A DNA stretch of 64,000 nucleotides from assembly GCF_022809315.2 (NCBI RefSeq), contig NZ_JAKZJU020000001.1, forward strand, positions 1 to 64,000, given 5' to 3'. Source of the DNA: Mesosutterella faecium. GTDB lineage: Bacteria > Pseudomonadota > Gammaproteobacteria > Burkholderiales > Burkholderiaceae_F. The position numbers and the translations under genes were made by a program. How positions within the stretch are numbered: position 1 is the first letter of the stretch; every line of letters begins with the position of its first letter. Of the stretch, positions 1-8,832 are shown one piece after another. A model generated the notes under the pieces. The model searched no databases and was not told the origin of the DNA. It worked only from the letters and a program-made list of their open reading frames with translations.

Positions 1-312
1 TACGAGTGGAACGAGGCGGGCGGCAGGAACATCAAATCGGTTTCCGGTCTCCGCGAAATCTCGGTCTGCACTTTCCCGGCAGACGACCGGGCGAGGATCG
101 GTCTCGTGAAGTCTGAAGACATTCAGAAAGCAGTTTCAATTCGAGAGCTGGAAGAGAGCCTGCGGGATGCCGGCCTGTCGAAAGCTCAGGCTCAGGCCTT
201 TATTGCTAAGGCCAAGGAGCTGATCATCAGCGAAAAGGTTCAGAGGGATTCTGAGTCTGAGGCTGAAAAACAGGTGTTGGCAAGAATTAAGGCCATCGCC
301 GAAAGGTTTTAA
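1..312 (+). CDS. HK97-family prohead protease, C-terminal part (5' end outside window)
   Basis: The reading frame is open from base 1 to the TAA at 310-312, so the gene starts upstream of the window. The visible stretch has the pattern typical of the end of the HK97 prohead protease core (an 'REISVCTFPAD' strand), followed by a charged, Lys/Glu-rich helical tail. The protease trims the scaffold-like delta region of the capsid protein during head maturation. Position directly before the capsid gene (18 bases) fits. A GTG at 106 could in principle start a 68-residue protein, but the frame and protease-like residues continue upstream of it, so truncation by the window edge is the better reading. 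Confidence 0.8.
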   Translation, partial: YEWNEAGGRNIKSVSGLREISVCTFPADDRARIGLVKSEDIQKAVSIRELEESLRDAGLSKAQAQAFIAKAKELIISEKVQRDSESEAEKQVLARIKAIAERF

Positions 313-330
313 CCACTAAAGGAAATACAA

Positions 331-1509
331 ATGGCAGAAGATATCAAAATCGCTCTCGAGGCTCTGAACAAGATTGACGCCTCCATCGCGACCATGCAGG
401 AATCCGTCAAGAAGGGCGAAGCCGCCCAAGCGGACGTTCAGAAGAAAATTGACGAACTGGGTGAAAAGCAGGTGCTCTTTTCCCGCCAGCTGCTCGACAT
501 TCAGCAGAAGGCTCAGAAGGCCGATGGCTCTGAAGTCGCCGACAAGTCTATCGGTGCGCAGTTTGTGAACTCCGAGTCCTACAAGCGCTTCAAGGGCGTG
601 ACCGGCGTTCGCTCTGCGTCCGCTGTTGTCGCGAACAAGGCGGCAGAAAACCCCGTCACGTCCGCGCAGGCTCACCTGACGCCGTACCGCGTCCCGGGCA
701 TCGTTCCGCTCGAAACCCGCGAGCTTTCGATTGAAGCCCTCTTCCCGAAGCTTCCGACCTCTGCTCAGTCGATCGAGTACCTCCGTGAAAAGACCTTCAC
801 GAACGGCGCCGCGACCGTTGCTGAAGCCGCAAAGAAGCCCTCGTCCGCGTTCGAGTTCGAACTCATGCAGACTCCGGTGCAGGTGATCGCCCACTGGACG
901 AAGATCACCCGCCAGCTCGCTGACGACGCCCCGGCTCTTCAGGCTTTCATTAACGCCCGCATGATCTACGGCGTGAATCTCGCGGCCGAGGATCAGCTGC
1001 TTTCAGGCAATGGAACTTCTCCCAATCTGTCCGGCATTATGGCGACAGGAAACTACACCGCCCAGGCGTTCAAACTCGCTCAGCTGGGAGGATCCGGAGC
1101 GACGATGCTTGATCTGCTGCGCATATCCTTCGCGACCGTCAACGCCGCGGGTTACCGCACCAGCGCCGTTGTGCTGAACCCGATGGACTGGGCTGTGCTG
1201 CAGGGCCTCAAGGCCTCTGACGGTTCTTATCTGCTCGGATCTCCGGCCAACAGCTTCTCCGCCTCCACGATCTGGGGCGTGCGCGTTGTAGAGTCCGCCG
1301 CGATGGCTCAGGGTAAGTTCCTCGCCGGCGATTTCGCCCGCGCCGCTACGGTGTACGACCGCATGCAGACCGTGGTTGATATTGCCGCGCAGAACGAAGA
1401 CGACTTCATCAAGAACCTCTACACGATCCGTGCGGAGCGTCGTCTTGCGCTGGCGGTTGAGCACTCCACTGCCGTTATCGGCGGCGCGCTCAGCGTTCCC
1501 ACGGCCTGA
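331..1509 (+). CDS. Phage major capsid protein, HK97 fold
   Basis: A 392-residue protein of usual length for phage HK97-type capsid proteins. Residues about 1-70 are a charged coiled coil that resembles the delta (scaffolding) domain normally removed by the prohead protease; the rest is the shell domain. A ribosome-binding sequence (AAAGGAAAT) precedes the ATG at 331. It follows the protease gene and precedes the connector genes, the standard head-gene order. It forms the icosahedral shell that holds the phage DNA. Confidence 0.9.
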   Translation: MAEDIKIALEALNKIDASIATMQESVKKGEAAQADVQKKIDELGEKQVLFSRQLLDIQQKAQKADGSEVADKSIGAQFVNSESYKRFKGVTGVRSASAVVANKAAENPVTSAQAHLTPYRVPGIVPLETRELSIEALFPKLPTSAQSIEYLREKTFTNGAATVAEAAKKPSSAFEFELMQTPVQVIAHWTKITRQLADDAPALQAFINARMIYGVNLAAEDQLLSGNGTSPNLSGIMATGNYTAQAFKLAQLGGSGATMLDLLRISFATVNAAGYRTSAVVLNPMDWAVLQGLKASDGSYLLGSPANSFSASTIWGVRVVESAAMAQGKFLAGDFARAATVYDRMQTVVDIAAQNEDDFIKNLYTIRAERRLALAVEHSTAVIGGALSVPTA

Positions 1510-1564
1510 TAAGTCCGTAAACGCTTGACAGAGGCGGGAGGGGAAACTCTCCCGCTTTTCTTAT

Positions 1565-1747
1565 ATGCGCATTGAATTTCTCAAGGACTGCCTTTCGATG
1601 ATCGGCCGCCGGAAAGCGGGCGATGTCGAAGAGGTTTACGACCCGTACGCCCTTGTGCTGATTGAGTCTGGGCTTGCCCAGGCCGCAAAGCCTGTCGCTG
1701 TGAAGCCCGTTCGGTCCCGCAGGGCTAAGGAAGAAAAAAATGAGTGA
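1565..1747 (+). CDS. Small phage protein between capsid and connector genes, function unknown
   Basis: This encodes 60 residues with a hydrophobic N-terminal half ('FLKDCLSMIGRRKAGD') and a basic Lys/Arg-rich C-terminus. Small proteins of this kind, with a 'G...V...A..L...G.A' pattern, are common right after HK97 capsid genes, but I cannot assign a role. Its 3' end overlaps the next gene by 8 bases, which suggests translational coupling in the head operon. The gap before it (1510-1564) contains a short GC-rich inverted repeat around 1530-1555 that may tune expression after the capsid gene. Confidence 0.6.
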   Translation: MRIEFLKDCLSMIGRRKAGDVEEVYDPYALVLIESGLAQAAKPVAVKPVRSRRAKEEKNE

Positions 1748-2060
1748 CTATTTCGGCGCCGTGACGCTTGATGCCGCAAAGAAGCAGCTTCGCGTTGATT
1801 ACGCCGATGAGGATGAGCTCATAGTCACCTACATCATGGCAGCGACCGCTCAGTGTGAGCAGATCTGCGGTCGTGAAATTGTGAAGCGATCAGATGAGAA
1901 CGCGCTTTGTGACTCTGTTGACGATGTTCCGGAGGCTGTCAGGACATGGGTGCTTCTAACTGTGACAGATCTTTACGAGCACCGCGGGGCATCAGAGAGC
2001 CCTATTGCGACTGGCAGGCGGTTCTATGACCACCTGCTCGACGGCTATCGGATCTTTTAG
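1740..2060 (+). CDS. Head-tail connector protein, HK97 gp6-like
   Basis: A 106-residue, mostly helical protein starting 'MSDYFGAVTLDAAKKQLRV', with the 'LRVDYADEDELI..YI.AA..Q.E...GR' pattern of gp6-like connectors. In HK97-type phages this forms a ring under the portal and joins head to tail. It overlaps the preceding gene and is followed after 8 bases by the head closure gene; the cluster order matches HK97-type connector modules. Confidence 0.8.
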   Translation: MSDYFGAVTLDAAKKQLRVDYADEDELIVTYIMAATAQCEQICGREIVKRSDENALCDSVDDVPEAVRTWVLLTVTDLYEHRGASESPIATGRRFYDHLLDGYRIF

Positions 2061-2068
2061 GAGGCCGT

Positions 2069-2419
2069 ATGCAGCTTCCAAAAGTAGGCGAATTGAAGCG
2101 TCCCATCGACATTTACAGCCTGGACACGAGCCCGAAGGATGCCTCCGACAGTACGAATAACCTGACGCTGAAGCTGCACGCCTGGGCGAAGGTGGAGGTG
2201 ATCGGCGGGGTGAACTACTGGGGATCGGTGCAGGCGGGATATGACGTGACTCACCGCTTCATCGTCCGCTACATGGATGGAACGCGGCCTCAGGACCTGA
2301 CTCATGCGACAAAGGTCCTCTACGAGGGCGTCTGGTATCTCGTGAAGCGCCTGACGGACATGAACGATGCCCACCGCTTCACGGCTTTGGAATGCGAGGC
2401 CCAGTATGGCGCTTCTTGA
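2069..2419 (+). CDS. Head closure (head-tail adaptor) protein
   Basis: A 116-residue beta-rich protein with the adaptor pattern 'G.L...I.I..........W..W..V.' and a C-terminal 'H RFTALECEAQYG' strand typical of phage head-tail adaptor (SPP1 gp16-like) proteins. A strong GGAGG sits upstream of the ATG at 2069. It would seal the DNA exit after packaging. The 3' end overlaps the next gene's ATG at 2406. Confidence 0.75.
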   Translation: MQLPKVGELKRPIDIYSLDTSPKDASDSTNNLTLKLHAWAKVEVIGGVNYWGSVQAGYDVTHRFIVRYMDGTRPQDLTHATKVLYEGVWYLVKRLTDMNDAHRFTALECEAQYGAS

Positions 2420-2894
2420 TGTCGAGGTTCGCTTCCCGAAGTGCTTTAAGTACGCCGACTTCGATGTGAAGACACTAAAAAGCGGACTTCGGAAAGAGGG
2501 ACGCGAGATCGCGCGAGTCGCAAAGAACCTTGTTCGCCAAAAGGGCGTTTCAAAGCCGGACGAATACCCGGGACGGGACACCGGCGTGCTGCAGAAGTCC
2601 ATCAAGCCCAAGCCCTCGAGGTCCGGTTTTTCGGTGGTGATCAAGCCCTGGAAGACGGACCAGATGGGGAAGGATTTCTACCCGGCATATGTCTATTACG
2701 GCCACAGGGGTCCCAGAACGCGGACCGCGGCTGACAACCGGAGAAGGAAGAAGACTGCCGGGAAGAAGGTGGCCCAGCCCCGCAAGAACTTCATGGTGGA
2801 CGCGACAAAGATGGTGGGCGAAGACCGCATCGAATCGAATCTCGCGCACCTGATGGACAAGGCGCTGGCCGCGAAGGAGATCACATTTAAATGA
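2406..2894 (+). CDS. HK97 gp10-like tail completion protein
   Basis: I place the start at the ATG at 2406 (MALLDVEVR...), which overlaps the end of the head closure gene by 14 bases; a longer frame to 2367 would overlap far more. The 162-residue product is basic and has the helix-plus-'TGVLQKSIKPK' pattern and the 'P.YV.YGHRG' segment seen in HK97 gp10-family proteins, which act where the tail meets the head. It overlaps the next gene by 4 bases (ATGA type). Confidence 0.75.
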   Translation: MALLDVEVRFPKCFKYADFDVKTLKSGLRKEGREIARVAKNLVRQKGVSKPDEYPGRDTGVLQKSIKPKPSRSGFSVVIKPWKTDQMGKDFYPAYVYYGHRGPRTRTAADNRRRKKTAGKKVAQPRKNFMVDATKMVGEDRIESNLAHLMDKALAAKEITFK

Positions 2895-3457
2895 AGCTTG
2901 CACCGATTATCGAATGCCTTCGCGAGAACTGCCCGTCCTTTGAACGCCGGGTTTTCGGGGCCTACGCGTGGTTCAACATCGACGACAGCGTGAGTCCGGC
3001 GATGCCCTGTGCGTTCGTTCTCCCGTCCGGCGTGACCGCGGAAACGGCGACCACATCGACCAAGTACCGTCAGCCGATTGAAAACCACTTTTCGATCAAC
3101 ATATGCGTTTCGCTCACGAGCGACGACGCCCTGGGGAAAACCGGGCACGACTACCTCGAAGATCTGAAGGAAGAGGTTTTCAAGGCCGTGCTGGGGCTTC
3201 CGCTTGGCTATCCGGAGCAGACAAACCGGATCATTTATTTCGAGAGCCAGAGCGTAAATACGTCGGCTTGCAACCGCGCGAGGCTCGTCGAGACGCTCGA
3301 CTTTGCCTACGGCGAGCTTTTGATGGGAAGTATTACGGCGCAGCAGCGAATCATTGACGCCCTGCCGGTTCTGCAGTCTGTAAGGCTCAAAGCTAAAGAT
3401 TTTTCCACTACGGACGAGGATGACAAACTCGTCACCGCTGAACTTTTAACTAAATAA
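2891..3457 (+). CDS. Phage tail terminator-like protein
   Basis: A 188-residue protein located between the tail completion gene and the sheath gene, the usual place of the tail terminator in contractile-tailed phages with Mu-like tails. It begins 'MKLAPIIECLRENCP', and contains a central region resembling the Mu gp37-type fold ('F.INICVSL..DD'). The role (capping the finished tail tube and sheath) is inferred from position and size. The C-terminal about 45 residues look less conserved and may be a disordered extension. Confidence 0.6.
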   Translation: MKLAPIIECLRENCPSFERRVFGAYAWFNIDDSVSPAMPCAFVLPSGVTAETATTSTKYRQPIENHFSINICVSLTSDDALGKTGHDYLEDLKEEVFKAVLGLPLGYPEQTNRIIYFESQSVNTSACNRARLVETLDFAYGELLMGSITAQQRIIDALPVLQSVRLKAKDFSTTDEDDKLVTAELLTK

Positions 3458-3466
3458 GAGGCAACT

Positions 3467-4942
3467 ATGGCAGTTTCCTTCTCCAACATCCCGTCCGGGA
3501 TTCGCGTTCCGCTTTTTTATGCGGAGCTCGACAACTCTCAGGCTAATACGGCGACGAGCGTTCTGAAAACGCTGCTGATCGGCCAGATGACAAAGGGCAA
3601 GGCCACGGCCCTTAAGCCGCAGCTTGTTTCTTCCTCCGCCCAGGGCGAAGAACTGTTCGGCCACGGCTCCCAGCTCGCGCTGATGAACACGATGTATCGC
3701 AAGAATGATACTTTCGGCGAGGTCTGGTGCATTCCTGTTGCTGATCCGACCGGGACCAAGGCTTCCGCTACGGCAACCATTTCCGGTACTCCGGCTGAGG
3801 CGGGCACGATCAATCTTTACATTGGGTCGGTGCGGGTAGCTGTCGCTGTTGCGACTGATGATACGGCGACCGCCATTGCTTCGGCCATCGCTTCTGCTGT
3901 GACCGCCAATGTCGACCTTCCGGTTACAGCCGCCGCGGCCGCCGGGGTGGTGACCTTCAACGCGAAGAACGCGGGCCTTGTCGGAAACGACATCCAGCTT
4001 GGCGTGAACCTGCAGGGCTATTCTGCCGGCGAGGAGCTTCCCGAGGGCGTGAATGTTGTGCTGACTGCGTTCTCGGGCGGGACTGGAACGCCTGATCTGG
4101 CCGGAGTGGTAGCTGCGATGGGCGAAGAGCAGTATGACGTGATTGCCTGCCCGTTTGCGGATGCGGCGAGCCTGACCACATTGGCGGAAGAGCTGAACGA
4201 CAAATCCGGCAGATGGTCTCCGATGCGCCAGCTTTACGGGCACGTTTTCACGGTCAAGCGCGGCTCTGTTTCTGATCTTGTTTCCTTTGGAAAGAGCCGC
4301 AACAACCAGCACGAAACCGTCCTTGGCATCGAGTCCGCGGTGGCCTCCTCCTGCTCTGAAGTCCTCGGCGCATATGCCGCCCGGGCCGCGAGCGCTCTCA
4401 ACAACGATCCCGCCCGTCCGCTTCAGACTCTGGAGCTGATTGGCGTGGCGGCGGCGCAGGCCGGCTCGAGGTTCAACCTCTCGGAGCGCCAGAGCCTCCT
4501 CACCTCGGGCATTGCGACCGAGTACACCCAGGGCGGCTACATGAGGATTGAGAGGGCGATCACGACCTATCAGACGAACGCCTTCGGGTCGGCCGACAAC
4601 TCGTACCTGGATGACTGCACGCTCTTTACCCTCGCGTACATTCTGAGGGATCTGAAGACCGTCATCACGAGCAAATACCCGAGGCACAAGCTTGCCTCCG
4701 ATGGCACGCACTTTGGCTCCGGACAGGCTGTCGTTACGCCCTCGATCATCCGCGCCGAGCTCATCGCCGAGTATCAGAAGCTCGAGGAGAAGGCTCTTGT
4801 CGAGAACCTGGACGCCTTCAAGGAGAACCTCATCGTGGAGAGGAACGCGGATGATCCGAACCGGGTCGATGTGCTTCTGCCGCCTGACCTTGTGAACCAG
4901 CTGAGGATCTTCGCGGTTCTCGCCCAGTTCCGTCTGAATTAA
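3467..4942 (+). CDS. Contractile tail sheath protein (Mu gpL-like)
   Basis: A 491-residue protein beginning 'MAVSFSNIPSGIRVP', the typical N-terminus of Mu-like sheath proteins. It includes an inserted beta-rich domain (about residues 95-195, 'GTINLYIGSVRVAVAV') and the conserved C-terminal core ending 'LLPPDLVNQLRIFAVLAQFRLN'. The sheath contracts to drive the tube through the host envelope, so this phage is a myovirus. AAGAGGCAAC precedes the ATG. The tube gene follows after 10 bases, as usual. Confidence 0.92.
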   Translation: MAVSFSNIPSGIRVPLFYAELDNSQANTATSVLKTLLIGQMTKGKATALKPQLVSSSAQGEELFGHGSQLALMNTMYRKNDTFGEVWCIPVADPTGTKASATATISGTPAEAGTINLYIGSVRVAVAVATDDTATAIASAIASAVTANVDLPVTAAAAAGVVTFNAKNAGLVGNDIQLGVNLQGYSAGEELPEGVNVVLTAFSGGTGTPDLAGVVAAMGEEQYDVIACPFADAASLTTLAEELNDKSGRWSPMRQLYGHVFTVKRGSVSDLVSFGKSRNNQHETVLGIESAVASSCSEVLGAYAARAASALNNDPARPLQTLELIGVAAAQAGSRFNLSERQSLLTSGIATEYTQGGYMRIERAITTYQTNAFGSADNSYLDDCTLFTLAYILRDLKTVITSKYPRHKLASDGTHFGSGQAVVTPSIIRAELIAEYQKLEEKALVENLDAFKENLIVERNADDPNRVDVLLPPDLVNQLRIFAVLAQFRLN

Positions 4943-4952
4943 GGAGTGTTAA

Positions 4953-5318
4953 ATGGCAAACCAGAGAATTTCAGGAACCTGCTATATCACGGTGGACGGC
5001 GAGGAGCTCAACCTGAGCGGATCCCTCCAGATCCCGGTCAACAAGTACACGCGTCAGGCCGTGACGGCCTCGGGCCGGGTGATCGGATATTCCGAAACGC
5101 CGGTCGTGCCGTCCATTTCAGGCAACTTCTACGTTGATTCGGATTTCCCGCTTGAGAAGCTGAGAACCGCGACTGACATGACGATCGTGGCGGAGCTTGC
5201 GAACGGCATGCGCTACACGCTCTCTGACGCTTTCCTCGCGGGCGACAATGCGAATTTCGCCCCGGAGGACGGAACGGTTCAGCTTGTTTTCAACGGCGTA
5301 AGAGGTGACTGGTCATGA
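4953..5318 (+). CDS. Tail tube protein (Mu gpM-like)
   Basis: A 121-residue protein of the Mu-like tail tube family, with the motif string 'G.C.I.VDGE.L...GSLQIPV' and the closing pattern 'GDNANFAPEDGTVQLVFNG'. It stacks in rings to form the tube inside the sheath. It directly follows the sheath gene and overlaps the next gene's ATG (5315) by 4 bases. Confidence 0.88.
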   Translation: MANQRISGTCYITVDGEELNLSGSLQIPVNKYTRQAVTASGRVIGYSETPVVPSISGNFYVDSDFPLEKLRTATDMTIVAELANGMRYTLSDAFLAGDNANFAPEDGTVQLVFNGVRGDWS

Positions 5319-5602
5319 GTCCGGTTGAGGTAAGTCTGAAGACACCGGTTAACTACCAGGGCACGACATACGAAAAGCTCTCTTTTCGCGTGCCGATCCT
5401 TGCGGACGTCCGGGCGCTCAAGATGATGGGCGATGAGAAGACCAACGCTGAGGCCTTTGATCATGTCATGCAATACGCGCAGCGTCTTTGCACAACCATA
5501 GATTCGAAGGCTTTCGGGCAGGTGACGGTTGAAGACAGCATGGCCATCGCGAAGGCGATAGCTCCTCTTTTTGGAGTGCCGCCGGTGGCTGAAAGCGATT
5601 GA
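5315..5602 (+). CDS. Tail assembly chaperone, upstream frame
   Basis: A 95-residue protein lying between the tube and tape measure genes, where tail assembly chaperones (lambda G, P2 E, Mu gp41) are encoded. It has the family pattern 'L..PV.Y.G..YE.L.FR.P...D' and ends at a TGA at 5600. Chaperones of this type bind the tape measure protein during tail assembly and are usually made in two forms by a ribosomal frameshift near the 3' end; a second open frame overlaps it from 5562 (see the next entry). Confidence 0.75.
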   Translation: MSPVEVSLKTPVNYQGTTYEKLSFRVPILADVRALKMMGDEKTNAEAFDHVMQYAQRLCTTIDSKAFGQVTVEDSMAIAKAIAPLFGVPPVAESD

Positions 5603-5738
5603 CGGCGTCGAGGAATCGATCTTTCGAATGGCGAGGTTCTGGAGCATGTCGCCGGAGGAATTCGGCGGCATGACTCTTGAGCGCATCTGCCAGTACGCGG
5701 AAATGACGAATAAGGTTCATGCCGAGGAGTGTGAGTGA
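5562..5738 (+). CDS. Tail assembly chaperone, downstream frame reached by probable frameshift
   Basis: This frame (open from 5562 to the TGA at 5736-5738) has no obvious start with a good ribosome site; an ATG at 5629 lies deep inside it. It encodes 'WLKAIDGVEESIFRMARFW' followed by 'MSPEEFGGMTLERICQYAEM', which looks like the short C-terminal extensions (GT, E') fused to tail chaperones. It is offset by +1 (equivalently -2) from the 5315 frame, so a -2 or +1 slip within 5562-5602 would join them. The run CTCTTTTTGGAG (about 5565-5576) is the candidate slip site. The frameshift is inferred. Confidence 0.55.
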   Translation, partial: LLFLECRRWLKAIDGVEESIFRMARFWSMSPEEFGGMTLERICQYAEMTNKVHAEECE

Positions 5739-7189
5739 TGGCAGGGCAGGAATATTTACTGCAGACCGTTCTTCAGCTGAGGGACAATTTGTCAGCTCCG
5801 CTGAAGGATGTCCGCAGACGCATGAACGCGTTTGGAAGGTCGATTCGCGAGCTCAATCAGGCTTCGATGGATCTGGCCGGGGTGATCGCCAAGCCCTTCG
5901 CCATCCTTGCCGGCGCCGGCGGTTTTTCCATTAAAGGCGCGGTTTCTTCGTACCTCGAGCTGGCCGATGCGATTGACAAGGCTTCGATCCGGGCTGGAGT
6001 ATCGGTTGAGGCTCTGCAGAAGCTTCGCTACGGGGCTCAGCTCTCTGGCATGACAGCCGATGAGCTCGACGGAGCGCTCACCAAGCTCACGTCCAACATG
6101 AGCAAGGCGGCCGCGGGTCAGAACGCCGACCTTGTGGCCATGTTTAAGCACCTTGGCATTGCGCTTAAGGACAGCAACGGGCATATCCGCAGCGCGGCCG
6201 ATGTGATGAATAACCTCGCCCAGGCGGTGAAGAACAACGAATCGACTGCGGCGCGGATGCAGATTCTGACAGCGGCCTTTGGCGACAAGGTGGCAGCGAG
6301 GCTGATCCCGCTTCTCAAGGATGGGGCCGAGGGGCTCCAGGCTTTCGGAAAGCGAGCCGAAGAGCTGGGCCTTGTCATGTCGGCCGCGGACGTCAAGGCG
6401 GCCAACGAGTTCGGCGATCAGCTCTCCGAGCTCCAGTCGGTCACAAAAACGCTCTCTACCGCGATCGGATCCAGGCTCCAGCCGGTTCTTCAGGGCCTGA
6501 TCGAGCCTATGGAGCAGACGATCGTCAAGTGCCGGGACCTGATTGCGACCAATGTCCAGTATTTTGTGGAAGAGCTGACAAAAGAGCTGAAAGACGTCAA
6601 CTGGCAGTCAATGATCCAGGGCGCGTTTGATTCGATCCGTGCTTTCACGGACTTCATTCGATCCGTTGGCGGCGTATCGACGATTCTGAAGGCTTTTGGC
6701 GTGCTGATCGGCATGGACCTTGTGATCAAGGTCGGGGCGTTTGTGAAATCGATCGCCACAGTGATCGGTGCGCTGAGGCTCCTTGGAGTCGCGGCCATGA
6801 CGAATCCTGTGGGACTTGTCCTTACGGCGCTGGCCGCCGGCATTGCGCTGGCCATCAAGTTCAAAGACACCTGGATGCCGGTGCTGGACAGCTTCCTCGA
6901 CAAACTGTCCGCTGTCGGCGGTTTCCTGAAGAAGCTTTTTGGTGAAACTGAAGAGTTGTCGAGCCGTGGGAACAGGCTCTCCGACAGCTACGGCAGGCTT
7001 CCTGCGGGTTTCAGGGGCGTGGACGAAGGCGTGGTGGCAGGCAACGGCAGAGTGACCGCCCAAAGTGAAGTGCGCCTTCGCATCCAGACGGATAAGGGAA
7101 CAACGGTTAGGACAGAGGGCGTTGCGTCGCGCGGTCCGATGTCGCTTACGACCGATTACAGCTATGACGCGATTCCGGGGACTGATTGA
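5738..7189 (+). CDS. Tail tape measure protein
   Basis: I start at the ATG at 5738, which overlaps the chaperone stop (TGATG). The 483-residue protein has helical N-terminal repeats, a middle region typical of tape measures ('LADAIDKASIRAGVSVEALQ'), and hydrophobic segments around residues 310-370 ('VLIGMDLVIKVGAFV', 'LVLTALAAGIALAIKF') that probably insert in the membrane on DNA entry. Its length sets tail length; about 480 residues implies a short tail for a myovirus. It follows the chaperone and precedes the gpN-like gene, as in Mu-like tails. Confidence 0.88.
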   Translation: MAGQEYLLQTVLQLRDNLSAPLKDVRRRMNAFGRSIRELNQASMDLAGVIAKPFAILAGAGGFSIKGAVSSYLELADAIDKASIRAGVSVEALQKLRYGAQLSGMTADELDGALTKLTSNMSKAAAGQNADLVAMFKHLGIALKDSNGHIRSAADVMNNLAQAVKNNESTAARMQILTAAFGDKVAARLIPLLKDGAEGLQAFGKRAEELGLVMSAADVKAANEFGDQLSELQSVTKTLSTAIGSRLQPVLQGLIEPMEQTIVKCRDLIATNVQYFVEELTKELKDVNWQSMIQGAFDSIRAFTDFIRSVGGVSTILKAFGVLIGMDLVIKVGAFVKSIATVIGALRLLGVAAMTNPVGLVLTALAAGIALAIKFKDTWMPVLDSFLDKLSAVGGFLKKLFGETEELSSRGNRLSDSYGRLPAGFRGVDEGVVAGNGRVTAQSEVRLRIQTDKGTTVRTEGVASRGPMSLTTDYSYDAIPGTD

Positions 7190-8406
7190 TGGCTACTTTT
7201 GAAGAAAAGCTGTGGCCGGCGTCTTTCCGGGGCGTGCCGTTCAACGCAACGGCGAGCACGCTCACGATTGGCCGCCGGACGCATGTGTTTGAATACCCGC
7301 AGCGCGACAAGCCCTTTGTCGAAGACTTGGGCAAAAGCGCTCGCGAAATCACTCTGACAGCGGTTTTCGCGGGCCCCGAGTACATCACTGGCATGAACCG
7401 CCTGCTTGAGGCGATGGAGCAGGAGGGCTCCGGCGTCCTCGTCCACCCAATGCTTGGCAGCATGACGGTGACGCCCAAAGCAACGACCAAGGTCACTTAT
7501 TCGACGACCAAGCTCGGGTTTTCGTCCGCCGATCTCGTTTTCGTCGAATCCGGGGACTATGTTTTCCCGACTTCCTCGAATGATACGGCGGCGGTAAGCG
7601 CCTCGGCCTCAGAAACCCTGAAGCAGAGCGCACTGGACGCATTTCTCGACAAGTTTGATCTTTCCGGCGCCCAGGACTTCGTGAAGGCGGCGGTTACGGG
7701 AAATCTTTCGAAGTTCTTCGAGCTCAGCGACTACAAGGAGCTCTGCCGGCTGTTTTCCGTGTCCGACGAGATGTCTGAGCTGTCGGCCAAGGCAATTTCC
7801 CTTGTGAGCAGCGATGTCGAGGTGTTTGCGAAGACCGTCGTCGACTCCTTCGGGTATTCGAGGCTGGCTTACAGCGTCAACAACTGGAGGCGTGTGACGA
7901 GGCTTTTGAGCCGCCTGGTGAGATCGGACGGCATGAACAACGATTACCAGACGGGGCAGGTTTCCGATGAAGAAGCGAGAACGACGGCTCAGTCTTCAAC
8001 CCTCCAGTCTCTTGCTCGTCAGACGCTGCTTGCTGAGGCCGTTTCGGCGTCGGCTAAGGTTGGCGGTGATGAAGATACGGCAGAAGGCGGCATAGCCTAC
8101 GAGGACATGATCGCGGTGCGCGACCAGGTTCTTGCGGCGCTCGACGCTGAGATGCTGGAGACCGAGAGCGACGATGTTTATCTGGCGCTGGAAGACGCCC
8201 GATCGGCGGTGTCTGATGACATGACGACTCGGGCTCAGGACTCGGCTCGTTTAATATCTGTTACACCTCCGGACGTACAGCCGGCCCTGGTGGTTGCCTA
8301 TAATTTTTATGAGGATGCCGATCGGGAGAAAGAGATCATCGACCGCAACGGCATTCGGCACGGCGGGTTCGTCCCCGCCAGGGAGTTGAAGCTTCTGAGC
8401 CGGTGA
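7189..8406 (+). CDS. Mu gpN-like tail/DNA circularization protein
   Basis: The start is the ATG at 7189 overlapping the tape measure TGA. The first about 100 residues match the 'DNA circularization N-terminal' domain ('W.ASFRGVPF......GRR...HEYP.RD.P..EDLG'), found in Mu gp43/gpN. The rest is helical. In Mu-like tails the protein belongs to the baseplate/tail tip. The gene ends just before a low-GC inserted gene, so the usual direct junction with the hub gene is interrupted. Confidence 0.85.
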   Translation: MATFEEKLWPASFRGVPFNATASTLTIGRRTHVFEYPQRDKPFVEDLGKSAREITLTAVFAGPEYITGMNRLLEAMEQEGSGVLVHPMLGSMTVTPKATTKVTYSTTKLGFSSADLVFVESGDYVFPTSSNDTAAVSASASETLKQSALDAFLDKFDLSGAQDFVKAAVTGNLSKFFELSDYKELCRLFSVSDEMSELSAKAISLVSSDVEVFAKTVVDSFGYSRLAYSVNNWRRVTRLLSRLVRSDGMNNDYQTGQVSDEEARTTAQSSTLQSLARQTLLAEAVSASAKVGGDEDTAEGGIAYEDMIAVRDQVLAALDAEMLETESDDVYLALEDARSAVSDDMTTRAQDSARLISVTPPDVQPALVVAYNFYEDADREKEIIDRNGIRHGGFVPARELKLLSR

Positions 8407-8411
8407 CCGCC

Positions 8412-8780
8412 ATGAAAAAGATCCTTGCTGTTGTTGCTGCTGTGCTTGGTGTTTGCTTAAGCGTCAACGCATTTGCGTATCATCGTGTTGCAAAAGAATG
8501 GGTTGATGCAGAAGGAGTAAAGCATCAGGAACTTATCTTGGTTCCAGATCCTCCAGGAACAAAGTATGCCCCTTATAAATTGACGCGCGAGCAGGAGCTT
8601 AAAGCGGATTATGAGCGGAAATTAAAAGAAATACAGGAAGAGCAACGCTGGCGCGATGAACACAATAAGTTCGTAGAAAACGGAACAATAGGAAAATACA
8701 CCAATTACTATAACCCTGTAACGAAGCAGAGTATTTTGGTAGATCCCAAAACCGGTACTATCAAAATAGATAAGCCTTAA
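8412..8780 (+). CDS. Secreted small protein, likely prophage moron, function unknown
   Basis: The ATG at 8412 gives 122 residues starting with a clear signal peptide (MKK, hydrophobic core, then 'VNAFA' before YHR as cleavage site). The mature part has a 'WVDAEGVKH' segment vaguely like DUF4124 proteins and a charged helix, so it should act in the periplasm or outside. It is AT-rich compared with the gpN gene before it, it sits between two genes that are usually adjacent, and a terminator follows immediately: the hallmarks of a moron. I cannot give a function; host surface change or superinfection exclusion are only possibilities. Confidence 0.65.
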   Translation: MKKILAVVAAVLGVCLSVNAFAYHRVAKEWVDAEGVKHQELILVPDPPGTKYAPYKLTREQELKADYERKLKEIQEEQRWRDEHNKFVENGTIGKYTNYYNPVTKQSILVDPKTGTIKIDKP

Positions 8781-8799
8781 TGGGATTGGTTTAAATAGG

Positions 8800-8832
8800 A
8801 GCACCTCAAGAAATTGGGGTGCTTTTTTTTTT
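8800..8832 (+). terminator. Intrinsic terminator after the moron
   Basis: A 10-bp stem (8800-8809 with 8814-8823, one T-G pair) closed by a GAAA tetraloop and followed by ten T. It ends directly at the ATG of the hub gene (8833), so hub translation needs readthrough or a promoter not visible here. Confidence 0.8.
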
